Part shown: positions 51,111-59,786 of the stretch, one piece after another
Position numbering within the stretch: position 1 is the stretch's first letter
Layout: each line of letters starts with the position of its first letter
Source of the DNA: an uncultured Pelagibacteraceae bacterium
GTDB taxonomy: Bacteria > Pseudomonadota > Alphaproteobacteria > Pelagibacterales > Pelagibacteraceae
DNA length: 64,000 nt
Direction: 5' to 3'
Assembly (NCBI GenBank): GCA_902555435.1
Contig: CACDRL010000001.1
Location: forward strand, 191,758-255,757
Notes under the pieces: generated by a model
The model's input: the letters and a program-made list of their open reading frames with translations, nothing else
What the model was told of the DNA's origin: nothing
The model's database searches: none
Translations under genes and position numbers: made by a program

Positions 51111-51527
51111 CTACCTTTGTTTAAGAGGCTCAGAGATTAGCGCAACCTTTGTAAAACCAGATCCAGATAATAAACCCATTATCTCTAAAACTCTTCCATA
51201 GTTTATTGTTTTATCTCCTCTTACATAAATTCTTGTATCGGTTCTATTTTTTGAAACAGCTAAAACTTTAGCGATTATATTGTCATACTCAACTTTTGAC
51301 TCTTGTATAAAAATTTCACCTTTTGCATTGATAGAAAGTGTTAAAGGCTCTGTTTCCTCAGGCAAAGAATCTGCGGAACTCTCAGGTAGATCAACTTGAA
51401 CACCAACTGTTAAAAGGGGTGCTGTGACCATGAATATAATTAATAGTACTAACATCACATCTACAAAAGGAGTGACGTTAATCTCACTCATTGGTTCCTT
51501 TGATGAGCGATTTAATTTAAAAGCCAT
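51111..51527 (-). CDS. tolR: TolR (ExbD-type protein)
   Basis: A 138-residue protein with a single N-terminal membrane helix. The signature 'PMSEINVTPFVDVMLVLLIIFMVTAPLLTVGVQVDLPES' contains the proton-path Asp in 'FVDVMLVLL', and the periplasmic domain follows ('IYVRGDKTINYGRVLEIMGLLSGSGFTKVALIS'). It forms the motor with TolQ and acts on TolA. One base separates it from tolQ and five from tolA. Confidence 0.97.
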   Translation of the reverse strand: MAFKLNRSSKEPMSEINVTPFVDVMLVLLIIFMVTAPLLTVGVQVDLPESSADSLPEETEPLTLSINAKGEIFIQESKVEYDNIIAKVLAVSKNRTDTRIYVRGDKTINYGRVLEIMGLLSGSGFTKVALISEPLKQR

Positions 51528-51528
51528 T

Positions 51529-52203
51529 TTAAATTATTGTTAAAAATCTTTTTGAAAAATTTTCTAATTTTTCTGAATATTTTTTTGCGTCTGTGTTAAA
51601 TTTATTGTAAGCAACTACTGCAGGAATTGCCGCTAACAGTCCTAATGCAGTTGCAAATAATGCTTCAGCTATACCAGGTGCAACTATTGCAAGACTAGTG
51701 TTTCTTGAAATTGCAATTGACTGAAAAGAATTCATAATGCCCCAAACTGTTCCAAACAATCCAATAAATGGTGCAGTTGAACCAACAGTTGCTAAAAATG
51801 TAAATCCCTTTTCAATTTTTGACATTTCTTTTTCTATTCCTCCCTCAAGGAATGCTGACATTCTCTCACTCAAATTTGTTTTGGATTTTTTCTTTAATAA
51901 GTTTTCCATGGCATTTTGGAATACCAAAGACATTGGATCTTCTAAATTACTTGGTAAACCATTATAAAAATTCTCAGCAGATTTAGAATTCCAAAATTTT
52001 TCCTCGAATTCCTCAGAAGATTTATTTATTTTTTTAAAAAGTCTATATTTTTCTATAATCACTGCCCATGAATAAACTGAACAAAGTATTAGGCTGATCA
52101 TTACTGATTTAACAACTATATCTGCTTTTAAAAATAAACTAAAAAGTGAAAAATCTGTATTTGTGCCTAGGTCAATTGCTTTTGCGGCTATATCTGCTTC
52201 CAT
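51529..52203 (-). CDS. tolQ: TolQ (MotA/ExbB-type proton channel)
   Basis: A 224-residue inner-membrane protein with three helices. 'FSLFSLFLKADIVVKSVMISLILCSVYSWAVIIEKYRLFKKI' is the first, and 'GFTFLATVGSTAPFIGLFGTVWGIMNSFQSIAISRNTSLAIVAPGIAEALFATALGLLAAIPAVVAYNKF' holds helices two and three with the MotA/ExbB signature. First gene of tolQRAB-pal; the gap of 53 bases after ruvC may hold its promoter, but no clear boxes were found. Confidence 0.97.
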   Translation of the reverse strand: MEADIAAKAIDLGTNTDFSLFSLFLKADIVVKSVMISLILCSVYSWAVIIEKYRLFKKINKSSEEFEEKFWNSKSAENFYNGLPSNLEDPMSLVFQNAMENLLKKKSKTNLSERMSAFLEGGIEKEMSKIEKGFTFLATVGSTAPFIGLFGTVWGIMNSFQSIAISRNTSLAIVAPGIAEALFATALGLLAAIPAVVAYNKFNTDAKKYSEKLENFSKRFLTII

Positions 52204-52256
52204 GATAACTCATCACACTTAATTGTGTCATGAATTTGACTATGTAATTTTAAAGA

Positions 52257-52748
52257 TTACTCATTTTTATATGTTTCATGAAAATAACTGGCTAAAAGAA
52301 TTGCATCAGCTTTATTTGAGTCTTTTTTTTTAGATAAATTTGACGAAAAATAAGGAAATATCTCAATAGCTCTTGTTCTGCTCGCATCTTTTTCGGAGTT
52401 AATTAAATTAAAATATTTTTTCCACTTTGCTGGTCTGACAAAATAAATTGGCAACTGCATTGCGCTACAAATACCTTTTAAAATTCCAAAAGACTGACCA
52501 AAATTAAACATACTAGTTACACCCTGGCCTGGCATAGCTGAAACTTGTTCTATGACTACTTTAATATTTTTTTTTTCATATGTTTTTATTCTAAAAGAAA
52601 TTTCATTAAAAATTTGAGATCCATTAACTTGTTTTTTATTTTTTTTTCCTTCAGTCATTGTTGGCATCTCGAGCACATCTTTAATTATTCCATCTTCTAA
52701 AAAACATATAGATCCTGATATTCCTGGATCAATTCCGATTATCAACAT
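52257..52748 (-). CDS. ruvC: Crossover junction endodeoxyribonuclease RuvC
   Basis: A 163-residue Holliday junction resolvase. The RNase H-like fold has the first catalytic Asp in 'LIIGIDPGISGSICFLE', Glu in 'IKVVIEQVSAMPGQGVTSMFNFGQSFGILKG', and the C-terminal acidic pair region 'KKDSNKADAILLASYF'. The ORF track begins with a TTG; the true start is the next codon, ATG at 52748, which overlaps the yebC stop (TGATG). I do not see ruvA or ruvB next to it, although they often follow ruvC in proteobacteria. Confidence 0.95.
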   Translation of the reverse strand: MLIIGIDPGISGSICFLEDGIIKDVLEMPTMTEGKKNKKQVNGSQIFNEISFRIKTYEKKNIKVVIEQVSAMPGQGVTSMFNFGQSFGILKGICSAMQLPIYFVRPAKWKKYFNLINSEKDASRTRAIEIFPYFSSNLSKKKDSNKADAILLASYFHETYKNE

Positions 52749-53473
52749 CAAATATTTCCTAAATTTACGTTTGAAAAAACGTTCTGGACATCATCGTCAT
52801 CTTCCAGATTTTCTAAAAACTCAATCACACCTTCTTTTTCATCATTTTGAATATCAACACTGTTAATTGGCACCCACTCAATCTCTGTGGAAATAAAATT
52901 TGCAATTGTATTTTCCAAATTTTTTTTAACATTATATATTTCATTTGAAACACATTGAACTTCATGAAATTCCTGGTGAGAAATACATTCCTCTGCACCA
53001 GCTTCTATAGCCAATTCAAAAATTTTGTCTTCTGATATTTCATTTTTATTAATCTTTATTATCCCGAGTTGTTTAAAGTTATGAGATGCTGATCCTTGCG
53101 TACCTAGACTTCCACCAGATTTTTGAAAAATGGTTCTCACATTGGAAGCTGTTCTATTTTTATTATCAGTTAAAGTTTCAACAATTACAGCAATTTTGTT
53201 TGGTCCAAATCCTTCATATCTCAAATTTTCAAAATTTACGCCAGATGCAGCAGAAGATTTATCTATTGCTCTTTCAATATTATCTTTCGGCATATTTGCT
53301 GATCTAGCAGCCTGTACTGCTGATCTTAATCTTGGGTTCATTGCAGGATCTTTATCTCCAAGCTTTGCAGCTACTGTAATTTCTTTAGATAACTTTGAGA
53401 AAATTTTTGAACGTTGCTTGTCGGCTTTTCCTTTTTTATGTTTAATACCTGCCCAATGAGAGTGACCTGCCAT
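52748..53473 (-). CDS. YebC/PmpR family regulator
   Basis: A 241-residue protein of the YebC/TACO1 family, known as a DNA-binding regulator in some bacteria and as an aid to translation of proline-rich stretches in others. The N-terminus 'MAGHSHWAGIKHKKGKADKQRSKIFSKLSKEITVAAKLG' and 'NPRLRSAVQAARSANMPKDNIERAIDKSS' are diagnostic, with the variant HWAGIKHKK instead of the usual HWANIKHRK. It precedes ruvC, the widespread yebC-ruvC order. Confidence 0.95.
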   Translation of the reverse strand: MAGHSHWAGIKHKKGKADKQRSKIFSKLSKEITVAAKLGDKDPAMNPRLRSAVQAARSANMPKDNIERAIDKSSAASGVNFENLRYEGFGPNKIAVIVETLTDNKNRTASNVRTIFQKSGGSLGTQGSASHNFKQLGIIKINKNEISEDKIFELAIEAGAEECISHQEFHEVQCVSNEIYNVKKNLENTIANFISTEIEWVPINSVDIQNDEKEGVIEFLENLEDDDDVQNVFSNVNLGNI

Positions 53474-53480
53474 ATCTAAA

Positions 53481-54284
53481 TTAAATATTTTTTAGTTTAT
53501 CTCCAAATATATAGCTATTAATATTTTTAGCTAAACCAGTATTTATATCACAATCAACAATAACACCAGACAAAGTCCCTTCTCCAACTGCAGGAAAATG
53601 TTTGACCGAGTCTTTTTTTAGAAATCTATTTAATGAATTTTCTTTGTCCATCCCAATTACAGAATCGTAATCTCCACACATCCCAGCGTCAGTTTGGTAT
53701 CCAGTGCCATGATTTAGTATTCTTGCATCATTAGTTGGGATATGTGTGTGTGTTCCTACAACTAACGTTGCATGACCATCAAAAAAATGACCTATAGCAT
53801 TTTTCTCACTTGTAATTTCACCATGAAAATCAATTACTAATAAATCGTAGTCATCTTTTAATTTATATTCACTTAAAAATTTTTTTGAAGTTTCAAAAAC
53901 ATCTTCACACTTTTTCATAAAAACATTGCCCATAAGGTTAAGTACCCCGACTCTTATATTTTTATCTGTTTTGAAAATTTGAAAACCTCGACCAGGCGCA
54001 GGCTCAAAAAGATTTTTAGGACGTAACAATCTCTCTTCTTTCTCTATATACTTCATGATTTCTTTTTGATCCCAAACATGATTGCCAGTTGTTATTACGT
54101 TAACACCACAGTTATAAAAATCTTTGCAAATTTCTTCTGTCAAACCAACACCTTGAGCTGCAGCATTTTCGCCATTAGCAATTACAAAATCTATTTTTTT
54201 TGATTTAATTTCACTAAGTAAGCTACTTGAAAGTTTTGAACAACCAGAAATACCAACAACGTCTCCTAAAAATAAAATTCTCAA
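53481..54284 (-). CDS. YmdB-like metallophosphoesterase (TIGR00282 type)
   Basis: A 267-residue calcineurin-like phosphoesterase. Metal-binding motifs are 'MRILFLGDVVGISG', 'ANGENAAAQGVG', 'TTGNHVWDQ', 'DFHGEITSEKNAIGHFFDG' and 'VVGTHTHIPTNDARIL'. Members such as Bacillus YmdB cleave cyclic nucleotides in vitro; the role here is unknown. It overlaps fthC by four bases and lies seven bases before yebC; this fthC-ymdB-yebC-ruvC arrangement recurs in alphaproteobacteria. Confidence 0.93.
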   Translation of the reverse strand: MRILFLGDVVGISGCSKLSSSLLSEIKSKKIDFVIANGENAAAQGVGLTEEICKDFYNCGVNVITTGNHVWDQKEIMKYIEKEERLLRPKNLFEPAPGRGFQIFKTDKNIRVGVLNLMGNVFMKKCEDVFETSKKFLSEYKLKDDYDLLVIDFHGEITSEKNAIGHFFDGHATLVVGTHTHIPTNDARILNHGTGYQTDAGMCGDYDSVIGMDKENSLNRFLKKDSVKHFPAVGEGTLSGVIVDCDINTGLAKNINSYIFGDKLKNI

Positions 54285-54826
54285 AATATTAAACCTCTTT
54301 CAGTAATTATTAAATCAAGCTTCTTATCATAATTATTAACTGGTACCTCTTTTAATTCTTGGAAAGAAAAAGCAAATCCTACTTTAAAGGCCTTTTTTTT
54401 TCTTTCAATTTTTTCAATATAACGATCATAAAAACCACCACCATAACCTAATCGGTTAAATTGCTTATCAAAAGCTAATAGTGGAACTAGTAATATATCT
54501 GGATAAACTTTCTTTCTAGATAATGGTTCTATAATCCCGTATTTGTTTATCTTTAATGGATTATCTTTGGACCATTCATAAAAGTCCATTTGGTTATTAT
54601 TCTCAATAATCGGTAATGAGGTAATTTTTTTATTTTTACTGAATAAATTTAAAACTTCTAAATCATCTATTTCATGATTGCATGGATAATATCCTCCAAC
54701 AATTTTGGTCTTAAGCTTATTATCCCTTAGATATTTAATCAATTTTAAAGAATTAATTTTGAAATTTTCTTGAAAATTTTTTTTTCTAAGTGATGTTATC
54801 TTTCTTCTTAATTTAGATTTATTCAC
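54281..54826 (-). CDS. 5-formyltetrahydrofolate cyclo-ligase
   Basis: Converts 5-formyl-THF to methenyl-THF with ATP. The start of the domain is 'NKSKLRRKITSLRKKNFQENFK', followed by 'IVGGYYPCNHEIDDLEVLNLF' and the family motif 'DILLVPLLAFDKQFNRLGYGGGFYDRYIEKI', the last with the G-Y-G-G-G-F-Y-D-R signature. The ORF track extends into zapA. I prefer the GTG at 54826, which begins four bases after the zapA stop, giving 181 residues. No ribosome binding site is evident, so coupling with zapA is likely. Confidence 0.92.
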   Translation of the reverse strand: MNKSKLRRKITSLRKKNFQENFKINSLKLIKYLRDNKLKTKIVGGYYPCNHEIDDLEVLNLFSKNKKITSLPIIENNNQMDFYEWSKDNPLKINKYGIIEPLSRKKVYPDILLVPLLAFDKQFNRLGYGGGFYDRYIEKIERKKKAFKVGFAFSFQELKEVPVNNYDKKLDLIITERGLIF

Positions 54827-54830
54827 AAAT

Positions 54831-55277
54831 TTATTGAGGTAAATTTTCTTGTTTTGCTTTTTCGACAAAACTTGAAATTTTCTCTGCAGCAGTATCAATT
54901 AAATCTTCATATTTTTTTTGATTAGTTTCGATCTCGATTTTTAATTTATCATGATTTAAATTTAACTCTTTTATTTCTTCTTCTTTATTATCTTTATATT
55001 CATAAATTAGAGTTTTTAATTCTTTAAATTTATTTGATAAATCTTTTAATTCTTGTTTCTTTTGGTCAACTTTCTTTTTTGTTTCATAGTATTCATCCAT
55101 TATTTTAACTGATGTAATTAATAAGAGTTTATTCTCCCCTAAATTGCCAAGATCGTTTTTTAAATGATTAAATTTTTGGTTTATTTGTATTAATAATTCT
55201 TCTAGATGTTCCTCTTGTCCGTCATCACAGGACAATAAAAACTCTTTATTATTGAACTTAATACTTACATTTGCCAT
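54831..55277 (-). CDS. zapA: Cell division protein ZapA
   Basis: A 148-residue FtsZ-bundling protein. The N-terminal globular part 'VSIKFNNKEFLLSCDDGQEEHLEELLIQINQKFNHLKNDLGNLGENKLLLITSVKIMDEYYETKKK' has the ZapA pattern, including the basic/acidic 'DGQEEHLEEL' helix start. A longer than usual coiled coil of about 75 residues follows (E. coli ZapA is 109 residues in all). It overlaps the preceding coiled-coil gene by 13 bases. In many proteobacteria a 6S RNA gene lies between zapA and fthC; here the gap is four bases. Confidence 0.88.
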   Translation of the reverse strand: MANVSIKFNNKEFLLSCDDGQEEHLEELLIQINQKFNHLKNDLGNLGENKLLLITSVKIMDEYYETKKKVDQKKQELKDLSNKFKELKTLIYEYKDNKEEEIKELNLNHDKLKIEIETNQKKYEDLIDTAAEKISSFVEKAKQENLPQ

Positions 55278-55588
55278 TTGTCTATTTCTTCCAATAAAGT
55301 ATCTGTTTCTTGATTTAATTCATCGATTTTCTCAGAAAACTCTATTTGTTTTCTTTCTTCAACCTTTTCTTTACTTCTAAACTCATCTAATTTTTTTGAC
55401 AAAATTTCATTTTGATCTGATAGCTCTTTATATTTTTTTTCTAATTCATTTTTTTCAATCTCTAATTGATTTTTTTGTAAGTTAAGATTTTCAATATTGT
55501 TTATCAAATGTGGATTGGTTAGATCTAAATTTTTTAATTCTTCTAAAGCTAGATTAAGTTTTTTTTCTTTTTCGTTTATAGAATTCAT
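55265..55588 (-). CDS. Small coiled-coil protein upstream of zapA (DUF4164-like)
   Basis: A 107-residue protein that is almost entirely heptad repeats rich in Lys, Glu and Leu ('LNLQKNQLEIEKNELEKKYKELSDQNEILSKKLDEFRSKEK'), ending in a Trp. It has no signal or membrane segment. Small coiled-coil proteins of this sort (DUF4164 in alphaproteobacteria) often precede zapA, so a role in division is a reasonable guess. I do not recognise a specific function. It is divergent from tkt, 53 bases away. Confidence 0.75.
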   Translation of the reverse strand: MNSINEKEKKLNLALEELKNLDLTNPHLINNIENLNLQKNQLEIEKNELEKKYKELSDQNEILSKKLDEFRSKEKVEERKQIEFSEKIDELNQETDTLLEEIDKWQM

Positions 55589-55641
55589 ATATATATACTT
55601 ATATTATTAAATAGAATCTTCTTAGTCTAGTCAGGATAATT

Positions 55642-57600
55642 TTGAGTAAAATACATAACGATTTAGCAAATTGTATCAGATTTTTATCTATTGATGCAGT
55701 TCAAAAAGCTAATTCTGGTCACCCTGGGATGCCAATGGGTATGGCAGACGTTGCAACCGTACTTTTTAGGCATTTTTTAAAATTCAATCCGCAAAATCCA
55801 AATTGGATAAATAGAGATAGATTTGTTTTATCAGCCGGACATGGTTCAATGCTTCTTTATTCTTTGTTGTATTTGACTGGTTATAAAAGTATTTCGTTAA
55901 ATTCGATTAAAAAGTTTAGACAACTAAACTCTATTTGTGCAGGTCATCCAGAGTATCATCCAAAAACTGGAATTGAGACAACCACTGGTCCACTTGGACA
56001 AGGAATAGCTAATGCAGTTGGATTTGCAATAGCTGAGGAAGTACTCAAAAACAAAATAGGTAAAAATCTAATTAATCATAAAACTTATGTTCTAGCTGGC
56101 GATGGTTGCTTGATGGAAGGTATTAGTCACGAAGCAATGAGTTTAGCTGGTCACTTAAAATTAAAAAATTTGGTGATGCTTTTCGATAATAATAATATTT
56201 CAATAGATGGTCCAACAAGTCTTGCTGTGTCAGATAATTTTAAAAAAAGATTTCAAAGCTATGGATGGGATTACATATTAGTTGACGGCCACAATGAAAA
56301 TCAAATTTATAGAGCTTTAAAAAAAGTTCAAAATGCGAAAAAACCAACTGTAATTTCTTGTAAAACAAAAATTGGATATGGTTCTCCAAATAAATCTGGC
56401 AAATCGTCTTCACATGGCAGTCCTTTAGGACTAGATGAAATCAAATTAGTAAGAAAAGCACTTAAGTGGAAATATAAAGCCTTTGAAATTCCTAATAAGT
56501 TAATGAAGGAATGGAGAGCTATAGGAAACAAGGGTCAGTTAATTGAAAAAAAATGGAACAAGTTAATTAAAAAACATAGTAAAAAATTTAGCCTAATCAA
56601 AAAAAATAACTTTAGAAATGCTTTAAATTCAGAAAAGAAACTTGCGGTTAAAGAACTTAAAAGCTTGGCAACAAGAAAGTGTTCTGAGTTAACTTTAAAT
56701 GCATTAACCAATTCAAATAATAATCTCATTGGTGGTTCTGCAGATTTAGCTGGATCCAACAACACCAAAACAAAAAAACATAAAATTATTACACCAGGAA
56801 ATTTTGATGGAAATTATATTCATTATGGTGTCAGAGAACACGCAATGAGTGGCGTTATGAATGGAATCGCACTACATAGTAATTTTATTCCTTATGGTGG
56901 AACCTTTTTAATATTTTCTGACTACTGTAAACCTTCAATAAGATTATCAGCTCTAATGCAACAAAGAGTTATTTATGTAATGACACATGATTCTATTGGC
57001 TTAGGTGAAGATGGGCCGACACATCAACCAATTGAGCAATTATCTGGTTTAAGATCAATTCCAAACCTAAATGTTTTTAGACCTGCAGACAGAATTGAAA
57101 CAATTGAATGCTGGGAGCATGCATTAAAAACTGTAAAAACTCCAAGTGTTTTATCCCTAACAAGACAAAATTTAGACCCGATTAGAAAAAAATATTCCTC
57201 AAATAATAAATCTTCACTTGGTGCTTATGAAGTTCTCAGAACTAATAAAAAAATTAAACTAACAATTTTAGCAAGTGGTTCAGAAGTAAATCTTGCAATC
57301 GAGGCAAGTCATAAACTTGCCAAAGATAAAATTTATTCTAAAGTTATTTCGGTACCTTGTATGGAACTCTTTGATAAACAAAGTAAATCTTATAAAAATA
57401 AAATACTAAATGAAACCAAAAATAAAATCTCTATAGAAGCTGGTTCAAGTGATTGTTGGAAAAAGTATGTTGGAGAAAATGGAAAAAATTTTGGAATTAA
57501 TGGATTTGGTAAAAGTGCACCATTTAAAGAAATATATAAATTTTTTGGGCTTACAAAAGAAAATATAACTAGCAAATCAAAAAAATTCATTAATAATTAA
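55642..57600 (+). CDS. tkt: Transketolase
   Basis: A thiamine diphosphate enzyme of 652 residues in the pentose phosphate pathway. Motifs: 'AVQKANSGHPGMPMGMADVATVLFRHFL', 'RDRFVLSAGHGSMLLYSLLYLTGY', 'GPLGQGIANAVGFAIAE', TPP motif 'VLAGDGCLMEGISHEAMSLAGHLKLKNLVMLFDNNNISIDG', and 'YGVREHAMSGVMNGIALH' in the pyrimidine domain. The start is a TTG at 55642 with AGGA seven bases upstream. First gene of tkt-gap-pgk-fba. Confidence 0.97.
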   Translation: MSKIHNDLANCIRFLSIDAVQKANSGHPGMPMGMADVATVLFRHFLKFNPQNPNWINRDRFVLSAGHGSMLLYSLLYLTGYKSISLNSIKKFRQLNSICAGHPEYHPKTGIETTTGPLGQGIANAVGFAIAEEVLKNKIGKNLINHKTYVLAGDGCLMEGISHEAMSLAGHLKLKNLVMLFDNNNISIDGPTSLAVSDNFKKRFQSYGWDYILVDGHNENQIYRALKKVQNAKKPTVISCKTKIGYGSPNKSGKSSSHGSPLGLDEIKLVRKALKWKYKAFEIPNKLMKEWRAIGNKGQLIEKKWNKLIKKHSKKFSLIKKNNFRNALNSEKKLAVKELKSLATRKCSELTLNALTNSNNNLIGGSADLAGSNNTKTKKHKIITPGNFDGNYIHYGVREHAMSGVMNGIALHSNFIPYGGTFLIFSDYCKPSIRLSALMQQRVIYVMTHDSIGLGEDGPTHQPIEQLSGLRSIPNLNVFRPADRIETIECWEHALKTVKTPSVLSLTRQNLDPIRKKYSSNNKSSLGAYEVLRTNKKIKLTILASGSEVNLAIEASHKLAKDKIYSKVISVPCMELFDKQSKSYKNKILNETKNKISIEAGSSDCWKKYVGENGKNFGINGFGKSAPFKEIYKFFGLTKENITSKSKKFINN

Positions 57601-57602
57601 TT

Positions 57603-58610
57603 ATGACAATAAAGGTTGGAATAAATGGAATGGGTAGAATTGGTCGAATGGTAATAAGATCAATAATAGAAAACGAAAACAAAAATATAAAAATTCAACA
57701 CATAAATAATAGATCAAATTCTGAGGCTACCTGTACATTGATAAAATATGATTCAATACATGGTAAATTTAATGCTAATTTAGATTTTGATGAAAATCAC
57801 TTAATAATAAATAATAAAAAAATTACATTTTCTCAGGAATCTAATATTGAAAATATAGACTGGAAAAAATTTGATGTTGATTATGTTTTTGAATGTACGG
57901 GAAAATTTAACTCTAAAGAAAAACTTTTAGCTCACATTCAAAATGGAGCAAAAAAAGTAATTGTATCAGCACCATGTAAAGACGCAGATAAAACAATTGT
58001 ATTTGGTGTAAACGAAAAAGATATAACCAGTGAAGATCAAATAATCTCAGCAGCATCTTGCACCACAAACTGTTTAGCTCCAGTTGTGCATACGCTAAAT
58101 GAAAATTTTGAAATTGAAAAAGGTTTTATGACTACTATTCACGCCTTTACAAGTGATCAAAGAATTTTAGATAATTCTCATAAAGACCCAAGAAGAGCAA
58201 GAGCCGCGAGTCAATCAATTGTCCCAACATCTACTGGTGCCTCAAAAGCAATTGGTGAAATAATTCCAAGCTTGAAAGGGAAATTAGAGGGAGTTGCAAT
58301 GAGAGTACCTACACCAAATGTTTCACTTGTAGAATTAGTTTTCTGTACGAAAAAAAATATCAATAAAGAAAATATAAATAAATCATTTGAATTAGCGTCT
58401 AAAAATAATTTAAAAAATGTATTAGAAATCACTCATGAGAAATTAGTATCAATTGATTTTAACCATAACCCTGCATCAGCCATTGTTGATGGATCACTTA
58501 CTAATGTTGTTGGAGATAATATGGGTAAAATTTCAGCCTGGTATGATAATGAATGGGGTTTTTCAAATCGTATGTGTGATATTGCAGAATTTATTCATCA
58601 AAATTCTTAA
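57603..58610 (+). CDS. gap: Glyceraldehyde-3-phosphate dehydrogenase
   Basis: A 335-residue phosphorylating GAPDH. The N-terminal Rossmann motif is 'KVGINGMGRIGRMVIRS'. The catalytic Cys153 is in 'SAASCTTNCLAPVVH', His180 is in 'MTTIHAFTSDQ', and the phosphate-binding segment is 'PRRARAASQSIVPTSTGASKAIGEIIPSLKGKLEGVAMRVPTPN'. At the cofactor-selecting position the sequence reads 'IQHINNRS', where NAD-specific enzymes usually have Asp, so dual NAD/NADP use is possible. It starts two bases after tkt and overlaps pgk by one base (TAATG). Confidence 0.97.
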   Translation: MTIKVGINGMGRIGRMVIRSIIENENKNIKIQHINNRSNSEATCTLIKYDSIHGKFNANLDFDENHLIINNKKITFSQESNIENIDWKKFDVDYVFECTGKFNSKEKLLAHIQNGAKKVIVSAPCKDADKTIVFGVNEKDITSEDQIISAASCTTNCLAPVVHTLNENFEIEKGFMTTIHAFTSDQRILDNSHKDPRRARAASQSIVPTSTGASKAIGEIIPSLKGKLEGVAMRVPTPNVSLVELVFCTKKNINKENINKSFELASKNNLKNVLEITHEKLVSIDFNHNPASAIVDGSLTNVVGDNMGKISAWYDNEWGFSNRMCDIAEFIHQNS

Positions 58611-59785
58611 TGCAAAGTGTTTCTGAACTAACCAACCTTCGAGGTAAAAAAGTTATTTTAAGATTGGATTTAAATGTCCCTCTAAAGAATGGTGAGATAA
58701 CAGACACAACAAGAATTGATAAAGTTCTTCCAACAATTGAATTTTTGTTAAAGCAAAATTCAAAAATAATTATCTTATCTCATGTTGGTCGACCGAAAGG
58801 AAAGGTAATAAGAGATCTTTCTTTAAAACCAATACAAGAGGATATAGAAAAAAAATTAAATGAGAAAATAAATCTTATTGAAAAAAATATTTATGAGATA
58901 AAAAAAGACATACTTAATAATTTTAATGAAAAAATTTTATTAATTGAAAATATTAGATTTTACCCAGAAGAGGAAAAAAATGATACTAATTTTGCAAAAC
59001 ATTTGGCAAGTTTAGGTGATATTTATGTAAATGATGCTTTTTCATGCTCACATAGAGCTCACACGTCTGTTTGTGAAATTTCAAAATTTTTACCATCTTT
59101 TTCAGGATTACAACTAGATTTAGAGATAAATGCATTAAAAAAAATTACATCTAACATAACTAAACCTGTTACTTGCATAATAGGAGGATCTAAAATTTCT
59201 ACTAAAATTAATATTATAAAAAACTTAATTTCAAAATTTGATAACATAGTGATTGTGGGTGCAATGGCGAATAACTTAATTGAATACAATGGATACAGCA
59301 TTGGAAAATCTCTTAAGGAACAAAATGTTAATTCTATAGTTAATGAAATACTCTCATATTCAAAAGAAAAAAATTGTAAAATAATTTTTCCAGAAGATGT
59401 GGTAGTGGCCAATGATTTAAATGGTCAGCCTAAAACTAAAGAATTAAATCAAATTCAATTAGATGAAATGATTTTGGATATAGGTCCAAAAACTGTTGAA
59501 AGTATATGTAATATTATAGATAATACAAATACCATATTATGGAACGGTCCTGCTGGTTATTTTGAGAATCCTAATTTTGCAAATGGAAGTAATGAAATTG
59601 CAAAAAAAATAGTTAAAAAAAATAAAGAAAATAAAATTTACTCTGTTGTGGGTGGTGGGGATACTGTTTCATTAATTAACTCTTTAAATGTTGCTAAAAA
59701 CTTTAATTTTGTTTCAACTGCAGGTGGAGCATTTTTAGAATATCTTGAAGGAAAGAAACTTCCTGGTATAAGCGCCTTAAATTAG
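58610..59785 (+). CDS. pgk: Phosphoglycerate kinase
   Basis: Interconverts 1,3-bisphosphoglycerate and 3-phosphoglycerate with ADP/ATP. The 391-residue protein has 'KKVILRLDLNVPLKNGEITDTTRI', 'IIILSHVGRPKGK', 'ENIRFYPEEEKND', 'YVNDAFSCSHRAHTSV', 'VTCIIGGSKISTKINIIKNL', and the nucleotide-binding 'ILWNGPAGYFENPNFANGSNEIA' with 'VVGGGDTVSLINSL...VSTAGGAFLEYLEGKKLPGI'. One base separates it from fba. Confidence 0.98.
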   Translation: MQSVSELTNLRGKKVILRLDLNVPLKNGEITDTTRIDKVLPTIEFLLKQNSKIIILSHVGRPKGKVIRDLSLKPIQEDIEKKLNEKINLIEKNIYEIKKDILNNFNEKILLIENIRFYPEEEKNDTNFAKHLASLGDIYVNDAFSCSHRAHTSVCEISKFLPSFSGLQLDLEINALKKITSNITKPVTCIIGGSKISTKINIIKNLISKFDNIVIVGAMANNLIEYNGYSIGKSLKEQNVNSIVNEILSYSKEKNCKIIFPEDVVVANDLNGQPKTKELNQIQLDEMILDIGPKTVESICNIIDNTNTILWNGPAGYFENPNFANGSNEIAKKIVKKNKENKIYSVVGGGDTVSLINSLNVAKNFNFVSTAGGAFLEYLEGKKLPGISALN

Positions 59786-59786
59786 A

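Noticed and set aside
54827-55641. 6S RNA expected near zapA-fthC
   Set aside because: The zapA-fthC gap is four bases and the gap before tkt is 53 bases, too small for a 6S RNA of about 180 bases.
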